Source: Acidobacteriota bacterium (GTDB lineage Bacteria; Acidobacteriota; Vicinamibacteria; Vicinamibacterales; CAVVIG01). From it: a DNA stretch of 38,327 bases. Location of the stretch: NCBI GenBank assembly GCA_025463215.1, contig JAOBWF010000372.1, positions 1 through 38,327 of the forward strand, given 5' to 3'. The notes below the pieces were generated by a model. The model was given only the letters and a program-made list of their open reading frames with translations, made no database searches and was not told where the DNA came from. Below, one piece after another: positions 16,592-26,208 of the stretch. The position numbers and the translations under genes were made by a program. How positions within the stretch are numbered: position 1 is the first letter of the stretch; each line of letters starts with the position of its first letter.

Positions 16592-18868
16592 TCACTCACT
16601 CGTCGACTTCGGTCCATTCACCCAGACCGGCTGCACGAACGCGCCGTTGCCTGCGGTGTCCCACACGGCGAACCGCACCCACGCTTTTCCGGTCGCGTCG
16701 AACGGAATCGCGAAGTGCTTGGTGCCGAACGCGCCCAGGTCGGTGGCGGAGATGATTCTGCGGTCGACCTTCTTGCCATCGCCCCACACCACTTCGACGA
16801 ACGAGAGCGGGAACGTCCATTCCACGTCCGCACCGATCGATCGCTGCGCGCCGGCGCCGGCGACGGCGTAATTGGTGATCAGAATCTCACCGGTCGTGGC
16901 GAAGAAGTTCCCGTCGCGAAGCGCGTTCAGGACCGGGCTGACATCATCATCGGCCCCCGGCGTCTTGTCGATCTTCAGGTAGTTGACCGGGAAGTTCGCG
17001 TAGGTATCGTCTTCGGGGCCCTTCTTGTAGGTGTCGATGTCGGCGATGATGTACTTGGGCCTCAGCCCGGAGCCCGCGTAGAGATTGTTCATCCGATCGG
17101 TCACGTCGAAGCACCGCCACTCGCAGATCCTCGCCTCGGACAGATCCATGCCCATGCCCGGCTTGAACGCCACGCCGAGGTACCGATCGTTCTTCACGTA
17201 CGGCTTGTCGAGAATGAGGTCCGGATACCCAGTCGTGCCCTTCGTGCGGGGATGCGCGTGATACCAATACGCGCCTTCGGCGTCCATCATCTGCTGGACG
17301 TCGGCGGCGTTGCCGGTGTGGTAGACCTTGCCATACAGCGGATCGGTTTCGGTGAACGGCTGTCCCGGCTGGCGCACCTTGGACCAGTACACGTTGCGCT
17401 TCGGGAACATGATGTTGTAGTGCCCGCCGAAGTACGCGCTCGGCTCTTCCCAGGGCGTCACGAGGAAATCGGTATCCGACGCGCGGCGCGTGGCCTCGAA
17501 GTAGTCCTTCTGATCCTTGAACCGCAGGGGTCCCGGGTCGTTCGGGTGCAGGTCGCCGTGGAAATCGCTCAGGCCGATGATATTGAGGCCGAGGGTCTTC
17601 ATCGCCGCCAGGTCCTGGAGCTCGGTGTCGAACGAGCCAGAGGCGCGGACCCGATCGGTGAACCGCAGGTGGAAGTGGTTCACGAAGGTCTTGTAGCCTG
17701 GCAGCGGCTTGAACTCGTCGCCGTGCGTGAACCGGAGCACCGCCTGGCGGGTGGCTTCGGCCGGATCGGGGCTGGCGTAGAAATACACGCCCATGTGCTG
17801 CACGGTGCCGGGAGGCGCATTGAACAGGGCGAAGTTGTCCACGTATTGGGCGACCTCTTCGCCGTCGGCCTGGCGGATGCCGATGCCGAATGTCGTCGCG
17901 GAGTCCTTCCGGTACCAGACATAGCCAAGATTGGTGTCGACCTCGCGTGTGAAGAAGAACGTATGCGGCGGCGTGAACGTGCCGAGCGACGCACCCTTGC
18001 CTTCGGCCACGAGCAGGCGATTCTGCGCCTTCACCGGTGCGATGGTCTTCTGAATGACGCCGCCGAACTGGTACTGCTGCGCCAGTCCGCCCGTGTCACG
18101 CCACACGACGCGCGGCATCAGGTCGGTCGAGAATCCCTTCAGACCTGCTTCGTACTTATAGGCAATCCACTCCTCCGTGGTCGTCGCCAGCGCGTCCATG
18201 CGGAGGAGGTTCGTGCCGCGATACGCCGTGAATCGCAGATCGCCGGAGAAGATGCCCATCGACAGCCCGGGAAAGGTCACCTCGATCGCGGCGCCGTCCG
18301 TCTTCACGCTGCACGACGTGGTGTGAAACGACGAGCTCGCCCGCTTGATGTCGGACTCGGCACGTGCCGGCCCGATAATCTCGCGCCCCGGCTTCATCAC
18401 CAGCGGCGCGTCCCAGAAGGCGTACCAGCGGTTCTTGGCAATCACCTCTGGCGTCAGCTCTACGCCGGCCGCTTTCAGCGGATCGGCCTGCTGCGTCGAC
18501 ATGCGCCGGATACCGCTGACCACGTGGTACTCGGGCGTCAGGTTCTGCCCGAGCGTGACCCATGACCCACCTGCCTTGCGCACGGCCAGGTCGCGGACGA
18601 TCGGCTGCCCGCCGTCCACTGCGTAGCGGGTTCGCATCTCCGCGCCGTTCTGGCCATTCCATGCCACGGTCAGAACGTTCTGGTCCATCGCCGCCGTCAG
18701 GCCCGCGCTCGATTTGTACTGCGCCATGTCGCAGGCCAACGCATCGGCGGCGACCGGTGTCGTGCCGCTGGCCGCGACCACCCAACCTGTCGACACGATC
18801 GCCGCGAGCGCCGTCGATGTGGTCACCACCGCCGCCGAGAGGAACACCATCCGTTTGCTGAGTGTCAT
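16592..18868 (-). CDS. Secreted PHP-like metallohydrolase candidate (tandem paralogue 2)
   Basis: 758 aa with a signal anchor or peptide (residues 7-34). Residues about 45-390 are a beta-rich region of unknown type. Residues about 390-660 carry motifs like the PHP or amidohydrolase metal site: HFH (398-400), SDFH (434-437), WEEPSAYFGGHYN (473-485), WYHAHPR (535-541) and DIDTY (611-615). A C-terminal beta domain ends in FAVWDTAGNGAFVQPVWV. I know no characterised homologue; a metal-dependent phosphoesterase or deacetylase-like role is inference. AGGAAAGG precedes the start at 18868, 13 bp after the stop of the closely similar upstream gene. The DNA beyond its stop (16492-16591) is convergent with the LTA-synthase-like gene and holds nothing notable. 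Confidence 0.75.
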   Translation of the reverse strand: MTLSKRMVFLSAAVVTTSTALAAIVSTGWVVAASGTTPVAADALACDMAQYKSSAGLTAAMDQNVLTVAWNGQNGAEMRTRYAVDGGQPIVRDLAVRKAGGSWVTLGQNLTPEYHVVSGIRRMSTQQADPLKAAGVELTPEVIAKNRWYAFWDAPLVMKPGREIIGPARAESDIKRASSSFHTTSCSVKTDGAAIEVTFPGLSMGIFSGDLRFTAYRGTNLLRMDALATTTEEWIAYKYEAGLKGFSTDLMPRVVWRDTGGLAQQYQFGGVIQKTIAPVKAQNRLLVAEGKGASLGTFTPPHTFFFTREVDTNLGYVWYRKDSATTFGIGIRQADGEEVAQYVDNFALFNAPPGTVQHMGVYFYASPDPAEATRQAVLRFTHGDEFKPLPGYKTFVNHFHLRFTDRVRASGSFDTELQDLAAMKTLGLNIIGLSDFHGDLHPNDPGPLRFKDQKDYFEATRRASDTDFLVTPWEEPSAYFGGHYNIMFPKRNVYWSKVRQPGQPFTETDPLYGKVYHTGNAADVQQMMDAEGAYWYHAHPRTKGTTGYPDLILDKPYVKNDRYLGVAFKPGMGMDLSEARICEWRCFDVTDRMNNLYAGSGLRPKYIIADIDTYKKGPEDDTYANFPVNYLKIDKTPGADDDVSPVLNALRDGNFFATTGEILITNYAVAGAGAQRSIGADVEWTFPLSFVEVVWGDGKKVDRRIISATDLGAFGTKHFAIPFDATGKAWVRFAVWDTAGNGAFVQPVWVNGPKSTSE

Positions 18869-18881
18869 GACGCCTTTCCTT

Positions 18882-21254
18882 CTACTTCCCTGAGCTCGTC
18901 GTCTGCGCCGCCTTCGGCGATACCCAGACCGGCTGAACGAATGCGCCATTGCCGGCCGAATCCCAGACGGCAAAGCGCACCCAGGCCTTGCCGGTGGCAT
19001 CGAACGGAATGGTGAAGTGCTTCGTGCTGAACGGCGCGGAGTCGGTCGCTGAAATCACCTGGCGATCCACTTTCTTACCGTCGCTCCACACGACTTCCAC
19101 GAAGCTCAGCGGAAATGTCCAGTCGACGTCGGCAGTAATGGTTCGCTGATTGCCGGTGCCACCGACGCTGTAATTCCTGATCAGGATCTCGCCCGTCGTC
19201 GCAAAGAAGTTGCCGTCGCGAAGCGATTTCAGGATCGGGGTGTAGTCGTCGTCCGGCCCCGGGGTCTTGTCGATCTTCAGATAGTTGACCGGAAAGTTGG
19301 CGTACAGGTCGTCCTCGGGGCCCTTGCGATAGGTGTCGATGTCGGCGATGACGTACTTGGGCTTGACGCCGAGACCCGCGTACATGTTGTTCATCGTGTC
19401 GATCGCATCGAAGCAACGCCAGTCGCACATGCGCACGTCCGAATTGTCCTGCCCCATGCCCGGCTTGAATGCGACGCCGAGATAGCGATCGTTCTTCATG
19501 TACGGCTTCTCCCAGATCAGGTCCGGGTAGCCGGTGGTGCTCTTCGTGCGCGGGTGCGCGTGGTACCAGTACGCGCCCTCGGCGTCCATCATCTTCTGCA
19601 CGTCCTCGGCATTGCCCGTGTGATAGACCTTGCCGTAGCCCGCCACCTCCTCGACGAACGGCTGGCCCGCCTGCCGCACCTTGGTCCAGTACACGTCCTT
19701 CGGCCAGAGGATGTTGTAGTGGCCGCCGAAGTACGCGCTCGGCTCTTCCCACGGCACCACCAGGAAATCTTTGTCCGATGCGCGGCGCGTCGCTTCGAAG
19801 TAATCCTTCTGTTCGGAAAGCCGCAGCGGCCCAGGGTCGCTGCCGTGCAGCTCGAAATGGAAGTCGCTCAGGCCGATGACGTTGAGGCCGAGGGACCGCA
19901 TCGCCGCCAGATCCTGGAACGGCGTGTCGAGCGATCCAGAGGCGCGCTGGCGGCCGGTGAAGTCGAGATGGAAATGGTTCACGAACGTCTTGTAGCCGGG
20001 AAGCGGCTTGAACGCATCGCCGTGTGTGAAGGCCATCACCGCCTCACGCGCCGGGCCGGCGGCATCGGGGCTGACGTAGAAATACACGCCCATCTTCTGC
20101 ACCGTTCCGGGCGGCGCATTGTAGAGCGCGAAGTTCTGCACGTATTGCGCTTCCTCTTCACGCTCGGGGAAGCCGACGCCGATGCCGAACCGCCCCTCTG
20201 CGTCCTTGCGGTACCAGACGTAGCCGAGATTCGTGTCCTTTTCCCGCGTGAAGAAGAAGGTGTGCGGCGGCGGGAACGCCGCCAGGGCGCCGCCGTCGGC
20301 CTCGGCCATGATGAGGCGGTTTTGCGCCTTCACACGCGCCAGCGTCGCGTTGACCACGCCGCCGAACTGGTGCTGCTGCGGATGGCCGCCGGTGTCGCGC
20401 CAGGTGACACGCGGGGTGAGGTCGGTCGAGAATCCTTTCAGACCCGCGTCGTACTTGTAAGCGACCCACGGTTCGCTGGTTTTGGCCGCCGCATCCATCC
20501 GCAGCAGGTTGGTACCTTTGTAGACCGTGAACTGAAGGTCCCCCGCGAAGATTCCCATCGACAAACCGGGGAACGTCACGATCAGGCTGGCGCCGTCGGT
20601 CTTCACCGCGCACGAGGTGCTGTGGAACGCCGCGTCAGCGCGCCGAATCTCGGACGGCGTTCGCGGCGTGCCAAGCGTCCGGTTGGGGATCAATGCGTCC
20701 GCGTTCGGAGCCTGACCACGGCCGCCTCCGTCGCCCACCTGTCGAGAACGCCGCCATGCTGCTTCGTCCTGCATTTCCTGCGAGCCCGGCATCACCAGCG
20801 GCGCATCCCAGAAGGCGTACCAACGATTCTTGGTGATCACCTCTTCCGTCAACTGGATGCCGGCGGCCTTCAGCGGGTTCGCCTGATCGTCAGCCATGCG
20901 GCGCACGCCGCTGACGACGTGATACTCCGGCAGGAGATTCTTGCCGAGCGTCGTCCATTGGCCGCCGGCCTTCTTGACCGCCAGATCCCGCACCACCGGC
21001 TGGCCGCTGTCGATCGCATACCGCGCGCGCAGGTCGGCGCCGTTCTGGCCGCTCCAGGACACGACCAGCATCTCCTGTTCGATGGCGGCGGTCAGGCCTT
21101 GCGCCGCTTTGTACTGCGAGAGGTTGCAGTTCAGCGAGTCGGCGAACAACACCGGCACCGGCGAGACGGTCGATGTCGACGGGGCCAGCGCGATGGCGGC
21201 CGCGAGGGCCGCGCCCGCAAGACCGGCAGACACGGTTGATCTTTTCAGGTTCAT
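18882..21254 (-). CDS. Secreted PHP-like metallohydrolase candidate (tandem paralogue 1)
   Basis: 790 aa, closely similar along its whole length to the gene downstream, with the same motif order: FVNHFHLDF, GLSDFHFEL, WEEPSAYFGGHYNIL, WYHAHPRTK and DIDTYRKG. It has a signal peptide (MNLKRSTVSAGLAGAALAAA and onward). It differs by an insertion of about 30 residues after the APLVM segment, rich in Gly/Arg/Asp, which looks like a flexible loop. The start at 21254 follows GGAG 7 bases upstream; the much longer upstream frame runs antisense-like into the receptor gene and is rejected. It lies 47 bp after the TonB receptor stop, so receptor and both hydrolase-like genes form one probable operon. 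Confidence 0.77.
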   Translation of the reverse strand: MNLKRSTVSAGLAGAALAAAIALAPSTSTVSPVPVLFADSLNCNLSQYKAAQGLTAAIEQEMLVVSWSGQNGADLRARYAIDSGQPVVRDLAVKKAGGQWTTLGKNLLPEYHVVSGVRRMADDQANPLKAAGIQLTEEVITKNRWYAFWDAPLVMPGSQEMQDEAAWRRSRQVGDGGGRGQAPNADALIPNRTLGTPRTPSEIRRADAAFHSTSCAVKTDGASLIVTFPGLSMGIFAGDLQFTVYKGTNLLRMDAAAKTSEPWVAYKYDAGLKGFSTDLTPRVTWRDTGGHPQQHQFGGVVNATLARVKAQNRLIMAEADGGALAAFPPPHTFFFTREKDTNLGYVWYRKDAEGRFGIGVGFPEREEEAQYVQNFALYNAPPGTVQKMGVYFYVSPDAAGPAREAVMAFTHGDAFKPLPGYKTFVNHFHLDFTGRQRASGSLDTPFQDLAAMRSLGLNVIGLSDFHFELHGSDPGPLRLSEQKDYFEATRRASDKDFLVVPWEEPSAYFGGHYNILWPKDVYWTKVRQAGQPFVEEVAGYGKVYHTGNAEDVQKMMDAEGAYWYHAHPRTKSTTGYPDLIWEKPYMKNDRYLGVAFKPGMGQDNSDVRMCDWRCFDAIDTMNNMYAGLGVKPKYVIADIDTYRKGPEDDLYANFPVNYLKIDKTPGPDDDYTPILKSLRDGNFFATTGEILIRNYSVGGTGNQRTITADVDWTFPLSFVEVVWSDGKKVDRQVISATDSAPFSTKHFTIPFDATGKAWVRFAVWDSAGNGAFVQPVWVSPKAAQTTSSGK

Positions 21255-21301
21255 GAGCGGCTCCAATACAGAGAATTCACAGCGAAGGTCACGACGACGC
21301 A

Positions 21302-24253
21302 TCAGAAGAGGAATCGCACGCCGAGGCGCGCAATGCGAGCCGGGAGGACGCTGCTGACAAAGCCGAAGGCCGGGCCAGTCACGAAATTGGCCGCGGTCGG
21401 CGTCGCCGCGTTCAACACGTTGAAGACGTCCACGTCGACGTTGAGCCGGCGCCCGCCGCCAAGCTTGAGGTCCTTGCTCGCCTTGAGATTCAGGATGTTC
21501 TGCGCCGAGAGCTTCTGCGCGCCGAATGGCTCCACGCGCAACGTGGTGTTGCCGTTCTGAGCGATCGCCGCGCCGCCATCCGGATCGGCCTGCCGGAAGA
21601 TGTACGTTCGCTGGCCCATGAGGCCGTTCTTGGTCTGGAGGAATCCGGAGATCGAGACGTCTCCCGGCATCCGATAGCTGCCGGTCACGTTGCCGGCCCA
21701 CGCCCACGTTTCGTCCAGCGGGAAGAACTGATCGTTGGGACTGGTGAACACCGACGCGAGCCAGCGGTGGTTCTTCACCGCGAAATACGACACCTGGCCG
21801 GTCCATCTCGACGAGAACCGCTTCGTCAGCGTGCCCTCGACTGAGTTGAAGTGATCCGCGTTGGTGGCGTTGACGATTTGGCTGTTCACGAACCCGGCAC
21901 CTCGGTAGGCGGCGGTGTAGTCGAACAGCGTCACGCTCCCCGCGTCGTCGGCGCTGCCCAGGATCCCGTCCGGACCGGGATCCCGGCGGGTGATCGGAAC
22001 GCTCCAGGCACTGTAGGGACGCAGTGTATTGTTCACGACGAACGAGTTCGTGGTGGTGTTCGCCGGGTTGAAGATCGAATCGGACACCAGCTTGTAGACG
22101 TACATCACACGGATGCCCATGTTCGCCGCCAGCTCGCGCTCGAAGCTCGCCGTCGTTTCCCAGGTGTTCGGCGACTTGAGGCCTGGATTCAGGATCTGGT
22201 TGCTGGCCGCGGTGATGCTCCTGAAGTCGGCGCTGTTCAGGGCGAGGTTCACTTCGCCTGGCTCATAGAGCTTGTCGCCGTTCAGATCGTGCCAGGTGAA
22301 CAAGGCGTTCGCGGTGGCATTCCGGTTGAACGCGTCGGCGTAGGTGTCCCCGAGCATGTAGTTGTAGAGCCCGAACGTCGCTTTCACGACACCGACGCGG
22401 CCGAGATCCCAGGCGATGCCGGTCCGCGGCACCGCGCGGGTCAGCGTCTGCACGTCGATTTGCGGGTAGGACCCGCCCGGGAATACCGTCGCCCAATCCC
22501 GCGCGCCCGGGTAGTCCTGCGCGGGCAGAAACGAGTGCTGCCGCTCCCACCGGACGCCGAGATTGATCGTGAGCTTGCTGGTCGGCCGCCAGCTGTCCTT
22601 CAGATATACCGCGTACGTGTTGTCGTGGTCGGCGGGCACGACCGGGGTGTTGTAGATCCGGATCTGCGAGGGCGTGCCGGGAACACCGCCGATCGTGTCC
22701 GTATACAGAATGCAGTTGCAGGCCAGATTGTTGGAATATCCGTCTGAGCTCTTGTCGAGATAGATGCTGACGCCGGTCTTGAGCTCGTGCCGGCCGGCAA
22801 AGGAGCGCTCCGGGAAAAAGCTGACGCTGTCATCGGTCTGAAAGCGATCGCGGGTCTTGTTCTGGTGCAGCGGGGCCGAGCCCGTGTTCAACGTGGTCGC
22901 GAGGTCCTGCCGCGGCGGCGCGTCGGCACGCGCGTACGAGCGGCCGGCATCGTAGTCGGTCACATACCCGCTGTAGCCGGCGACGGCGTTCACGAGCACC
23001 CGCGGATTGACCATGCTCTGGAGCTCGATCTTCTGAATGGCCGTCGGATTCTTGTAGTCCCGCGTCGACTCGAGTGGCGTGAATCGGCCGGCGTTGTTCT
23101 GCGGCTGGGCCTTGGTCCCGCGTTGCCAGGCGTAGACGAGCCGATTGTTCTTCGTGAGCTGATACGAGAGCTTCGCGGATATCTGCGAGAGCGTCGTCTC
23201 GACGTTGGCGAGAGGGTCGTCGGCGGTGAGGTACTTGCCGTCGGGGCCAGGACCGGAGGCGAACCCGAGCAGACCTTCGTTCTTCGACTGCCGCCCGTAC
23301 GCCGCGTAGAACCACACCTTGTCGCGGACGATCCGGCCGCCGAGATCCGCGGACAGATCGTAGAAGTTCTTCAGCGGCGACGTGGCGGTGAGTCCCTGTG
23401 CCCGCAAGGCATCGTTCAGGTTGTCGGATTGGAATCTCGGCGATTCTGTGGACGCCTGATAGGCGCCGTGAAACGTATCGCCGCCTGACTTCATGATCGC
23501 CACCATCGAGATACCCGGCACGGACACCTCGGCATCGTTGCCCGAGGTCCTGATCTGCACCTCCTCGAGCGTGCTGTCGTTGAAGTAGATGGCGGTGTTC
23601 TGGTCGGCGCCCATCGTGATGTTCATGCCTTCGACCTGGAGCTTCGGCTGTGACAATACGCCGTAGCTGGACAGGTTCTGGCGCTGCGCCATCGTGCTGC
23701 CACCGACATCGGCGACCGCCTGCGTGACTCCGGGCGCCATCGCAAACACGTTCTGCAGGTCGCGGCCGCGCGGAATCGCGTCGAGCACTTCCTTGGTGAA
23801 CGCGACGCTGGCGGTCGTGGTCGAGACGTCGACGACCGGACTCTGCCCGCTGACGGTGACCGACTCCTCCATCGCCCCCAGTTTCAGCGTGAGATCGACG
23901 CGGGCGTTGAAGCCGACGGTCAGCCGCAGGTCTTCGCGAATCGCCGCCGAAAACCCGCTGAGCTCGGCCTTGAGCCGGTAGGTGCCGGCTGGCAGATCGA
24001 CGAACTTATACCTTCCCGCGAGATCGGACACCTGGACGATCTGCCCGACCAGCAGCGCGGGGCTGGTGACGGTGACCGCCACGCCTGGCAGCACAGCGTT
24101 CGATTCGTCCTTCACCGTGCCATCGATGGTGCCCGACGACACGCTCTGCGCGAAGATCCCATTGACCCCGGTCAGCGACAGCAACGCCGCCACGCCGAAG
24201 ATCACGCACCGCCGGGTCCACCTGTTCTGACCGGATTCGTGGATCGTCGCCAT
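21302..24253 (-). CDS. TonB-dependent receptor, Oar-like, with carboxypeptidase-regulatory N-terminal domain
   Basis: 983-aa outer-membrane transporter. A signal peptide (to about residue 35, ending FAQ) is followed by a carboxypeptidase D regulatory-like domain (GTIDGTVKDESNAVLPGVAV through DLPAGTYRLKAELSGF, about 40-125). Next comes a plug domain (VDVSTTTASVAFTKEVLDAI, AMAPGVTQ, VQIRTSGNDAEVSVPGISMV, about 130-245), and then a long barrel ending in Phe (RLGVRFLF). Such receptors are abundant in Acidobacteriota and import large or scarce substrates with TonB energy. GAGGAG sits 7 bases before the ATG. A candidate operator shared with the response regulator promoter lies about 265 bp upstream. 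The substrate is unknown; the linked secreted enzymes suggest a phosphorylated or acylated organic compound, as speculation. Confidence 0.93.
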   Translation of the reverse strand: MATIHESGQNRWTRRCVIFGVAALLSLTGVNGIFAQSVSSGTIDGTVKDESNAVLPGVAVTVTSPALLVGQIVQVSDLAGRYKFVDLPAGTYRLKAELSGFSAAIREDLRLTVGFNARVDLTLKLGAMEESVTVSGQSPVVDVSTTTASVAFTKEVLDAIPRGRDLQNVFAMAPGVTQAVADVGGSTMAQRQNLSSYGVLSQPKLQVEGMNITMGADQNTAIYFNDSTLEEVQIRTSGNDAEVSVPGISMVAIMKSGGDTFHGAYQASTESPRFQSDNLNDALRAQGLTATSPLKNFYDLSADLGGRIVRDKVWFYAAYGRQSKNEGLLGFASGPGPDGKYLTADDPLANVETTLSQISAKLSYQLTKNNRLVYAWQRGTKAQPQNNAGRFTPLESTRDYKNPTAIQKIELQSMVNPRVLVNAVAGYSGYVTDYDAGRSYARADAPPRQDLATTLNTGSAPLHQNKTRDRFQTDDSVSFFPERSFAGRHELKTGVSIYLDKSSDGYSNNLACNCILYTDTIGGVPGTPSQIRIYNTPVVPADHDNTYAVYLKDSWRPTSKLTINLGVRWERQHSFLPAQDYPGARDWATVFPGGSYPQIDVQTLTRAVPRTGIAWDLGRVGVVKATFGLYNYMLGDTYADAFNRNATANALFTWHDLNGDKLYEPGEVNLALNSADFRSITAASNQILNPGLKSPNTWETTASFERELAANMGIRVMYVYKLVSDSIFNPANTTTNSFVVNNTLRPYSAWSVPITRRDPGPDGILGSADDAGSVTLFDYTAAYRGAGFVNSQIVNATNADHFNSVEGTLTKRFSSRWTGQVSYFAVKNHRWLASVFTSPNDQFFPLDETWAWAGNVTGSYRMPGDVSISGFLQTKNGLMGQRTYIFRQADPDGGAAIAQNGNTTLRVEPFGAQKLSAQNILNLKASKDLKLGGGRRLNVDVDVFNVLNAATPTAANFVTGPAFGFVSSVLPARIARLGVRFLF

Positions 24254-24528
24254 CTCAGACTCCTCTATGACAGGTCTCACGGGTTGCAAATCTAACCAGC
24301 TGCGCGCTGGGCATCGCCGTTTCATGTCTCGTCGACAGAAACGTGAACCGTCCGGCGCCGTGAGCCGCAACGTCGGCTGCCGCGCGTCGGTCGTGAAGCT
24401 GCGCGATGTCGCTCTACGGGAGGGTCGATCGGCCGGCCACCGCCGCTTTCGCGCGCCACCGCACCTGTGCGTCGGTGCGGGGCAGCGCGAGTCTATGGGG
24501 AGATGAATCGCCGATTTGTGACAAGTTG
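24254..24528. other. Promoter region of the TonB receptor operon
   Basis: 275 bp between the histidine kinase stop and the receptor start, both genes leftward. It holds the receptor ribosome site, an AT-richer stretch near 24285-24300 that may be the promoter, and at its far end the TGTAAC-type element. No supported gene. Confidence 0.5.
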
Positions 24529-24534
24529 TTACAG
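24517..24534 (-). promoter_or_regulatory. Candidate response-regulator box upstream of the TonB receptor
   Basis: Read on the minus strand: CTGTAACAACTTGTCACA, i.e. TGTAAC and TGTCAC half-sites 10 bp apart. Its TGTAACAACTT is identical to the element upstream of the response regulator gene. It overlaps the last codons of the histidine kinase and lies about 265-281 bp before the receptor start, a long distance but in the only intergenic region serving that operon. Confidence 0.5.
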
Positions 24535-26208
24535 AGAGGCGGCAGGCAGGAGGATCACCACGGTCGTGCCCTGACCGACAGAGCTCTGCAGCGTCCACGA
24601 GGCGCCGTGGTCATGAATCACGCGCTCGGCGAGCGCGAGTCCGAGACCCGATCCGTCTGAACGCGCACGACGGCCCCGATAGAACTTCCGGTGCACGTGC
24701 CGCATTTCGTCTGCAGGAATGCCGTCGCCGTGATCGGCAATGACGATCGAAATCTCGTCACTCTGTCGGCTGGCCGTGATCCGCAGCCATTTCTGTTCGC
24801 CGGAGTACCGGATGGCGTTGTCGATCAGATTGATCAGCACCAGGCCGAGCGCCGTGCTGTCCGCACGGATGTCCGGCAGGTCATCGGGGATCTCCACGTT
24901 GACGTCGAAGTTGTCCGCGACAAGCCGCGGCCCGAAGCTTCCGAGCGCCTTCTCCACGAGCTGATCGAGCGCAACGGGCTCGAAGGAGTAGATCTCGGTG
25001 ACATCGGTCACCCGCGAGTAGGCGAGGAGATTGTCGACGAGCCGCGCCAGCTGCCACGTCTCCTGCACCAGCATCGTCCCGTATTTTCTGACGCCGCTGT
25101 CCGCGTGATCCGTTCTTCTGGCCAGCGTTTCTCCGAGGATGCGGATGGACGTAATCGGCGCCTTGAGATTGTGCGTGACGGTCGATACGAAGTCGGACCG
25201 CAATTCAGCGAGGCGTGCCTCGATCCGGATCGCCCTCGCCGTCATCAGGAACCCGACGCCGAGCGCCAGGACGGCGCCGCTCGTGAACAGCGCCATGCGG
25301 CGGGCGCTGAGAAACGCCGCCTGCCGGCCGGGGTCCGCTTTGATGCCGACCTCGATCGTGAAGTGGGAGCGATGAGAGGTCTTTGGCGGACCCGGCGGGG
25401 ACCGTAGCGGATCGGCAAACAACAGAGGCAGCTGACGGCGTTTCAGCGAACCCGTCACGGCGGTCCCGCCGATCGCGACAAGGTCTCGCCCATCGTCATC
25501 ACGCACCTGCACGGTGAGTTCGTCCGCCATTCCGGCAATTTGCGCAATCTGCCGGGCCATGTCCGGCAGATAGTGCTGTCGTACCCACGACAGGTTGACC
25601 GTAAACCCGAACACGCCATTGAGCGCTGCCCCGACCTCGTCTCGGTACAGAAGACGGGCGATCACCTGATAGACATCCCCTCCTATGGCGGTCTGGAATA
25701 CGGCCGTTCGGGATCCGCGTGCCGCTTCGTGCTCGAGCCGCGAGACGAACTCGGCAGAAAACGGCGCACGGTCCCAGACCTCCACCGGAAAGGCCGCAGC
25801 CTGCGTGCGCAGCGTCGCCCAGCGAGGCCGGCGCTCCGCGCGGTTGAAGAACACGACATCCGCAGACGGCGGAAACCGGCGCCACGCGAACAGCGATTCG
25901 ATGTACGGGTACCGCGCGAACGCGTTCGCCGCGTCCGACCGCATTTCGTGCAGGCCGTCGTCGGTGAGCTCGGCGCCGCCCAACACGGCGAGGACGCTCG
26001 CCTGCGCGCCGCGCATGTCTCTCGAGAACGCGGATGCCAGCACTTCCAGCGCTTCGTCGGCGTGCCGTTCGAGGAGCAGCCCCGAACTTCTCTGCCAGGC
26101 AGACGTCGTGGTGTAGTCGTGCCAGGCCAGCATGACGGTTGCCGCGCACAAGGCGAGTGCGAGCAACGCGACGGGCGTTCGCAGCCAGCGAAGCGATGTG
26201 GCGGTCAC
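24529..26208 (-). CDS. Sensor histidine kinase with large extracytoplasmic domain
   Basis: 559 aa. A membrane helix at about 10-28, an extracytoplasmic domain of about 270 residues (30-300), a second helix (about 303-324), then HisKA with the phospho-acceptor His346 in STVTHNLKAPITS. The HATPase domain has the N box NLIDNAIRYS (460-469), G1 DHGDGIP (492-498), F box KFYRG and G2 GSGLGLAL (519-526). All catalytic motifs are intact. The start is GTG and overlaps the TAXI gene stop by 4 bp (GTGA), so the kinase is translationally coupled to the binding protein. It likely detects ligand occupancy of that protein through its periplasmic domain and phosphorylates the response regulator of the same operon. 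Confidence 0.93.
   Translation of the reverse strand: MTATSLRWLRTPVALLALALCAATVMLAWHDYTTTSAWQRSSGLLLERHADEALEVLASAFSRDMRGAQASVLAVLGGAELTDDGLHEMRSDAANAFARYPYIESLFAWRRFPPSADVVFFNRAERRPRWATLRTQAAAFPVEVWDRAPFSAEFVSRLEHEAARGSRTAVFQTAIGGDVYQVIARLLYRDEVGAALNGVFGFTVNLSWVRQHYLPDMARQIAQIAGMADELTVQVRDDDGRDLVAIGGTAVTGSLKRRQLPLLFADPLRSPPGPPKTSHRSHFTIEVGIKADPGRQAAFLSARRMALFTSGAVLALGVGFLMTARAIRIEARLAELRSDFVSTVTHNLKAPITSIRILGETLARRTDHADSGVRKYGTMLVQETWQLARLVDNLLAYSRVTDVTEIYSFEPVALDQLVEKALGSFGPRLVADNFDVNVEIPDDLPDIRADSTALGLVLINLIDNAIRYSGEQKWLRITASRQSDEISIVIADHGDGIPADEMRHVHRKFYRGRRARSDGSGLGLALAERVIHDHGASWTLQSSVGQGTTVVILLPAASL

Noticed and set aside
16715..21239. Plus-strand open frames of 616 and 561 codons opposite the two PHP-like genes
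   Set aside because: They resemble each other only because the two sense genes are paralogues. No start signals, and their composition is that of a shadow frame.
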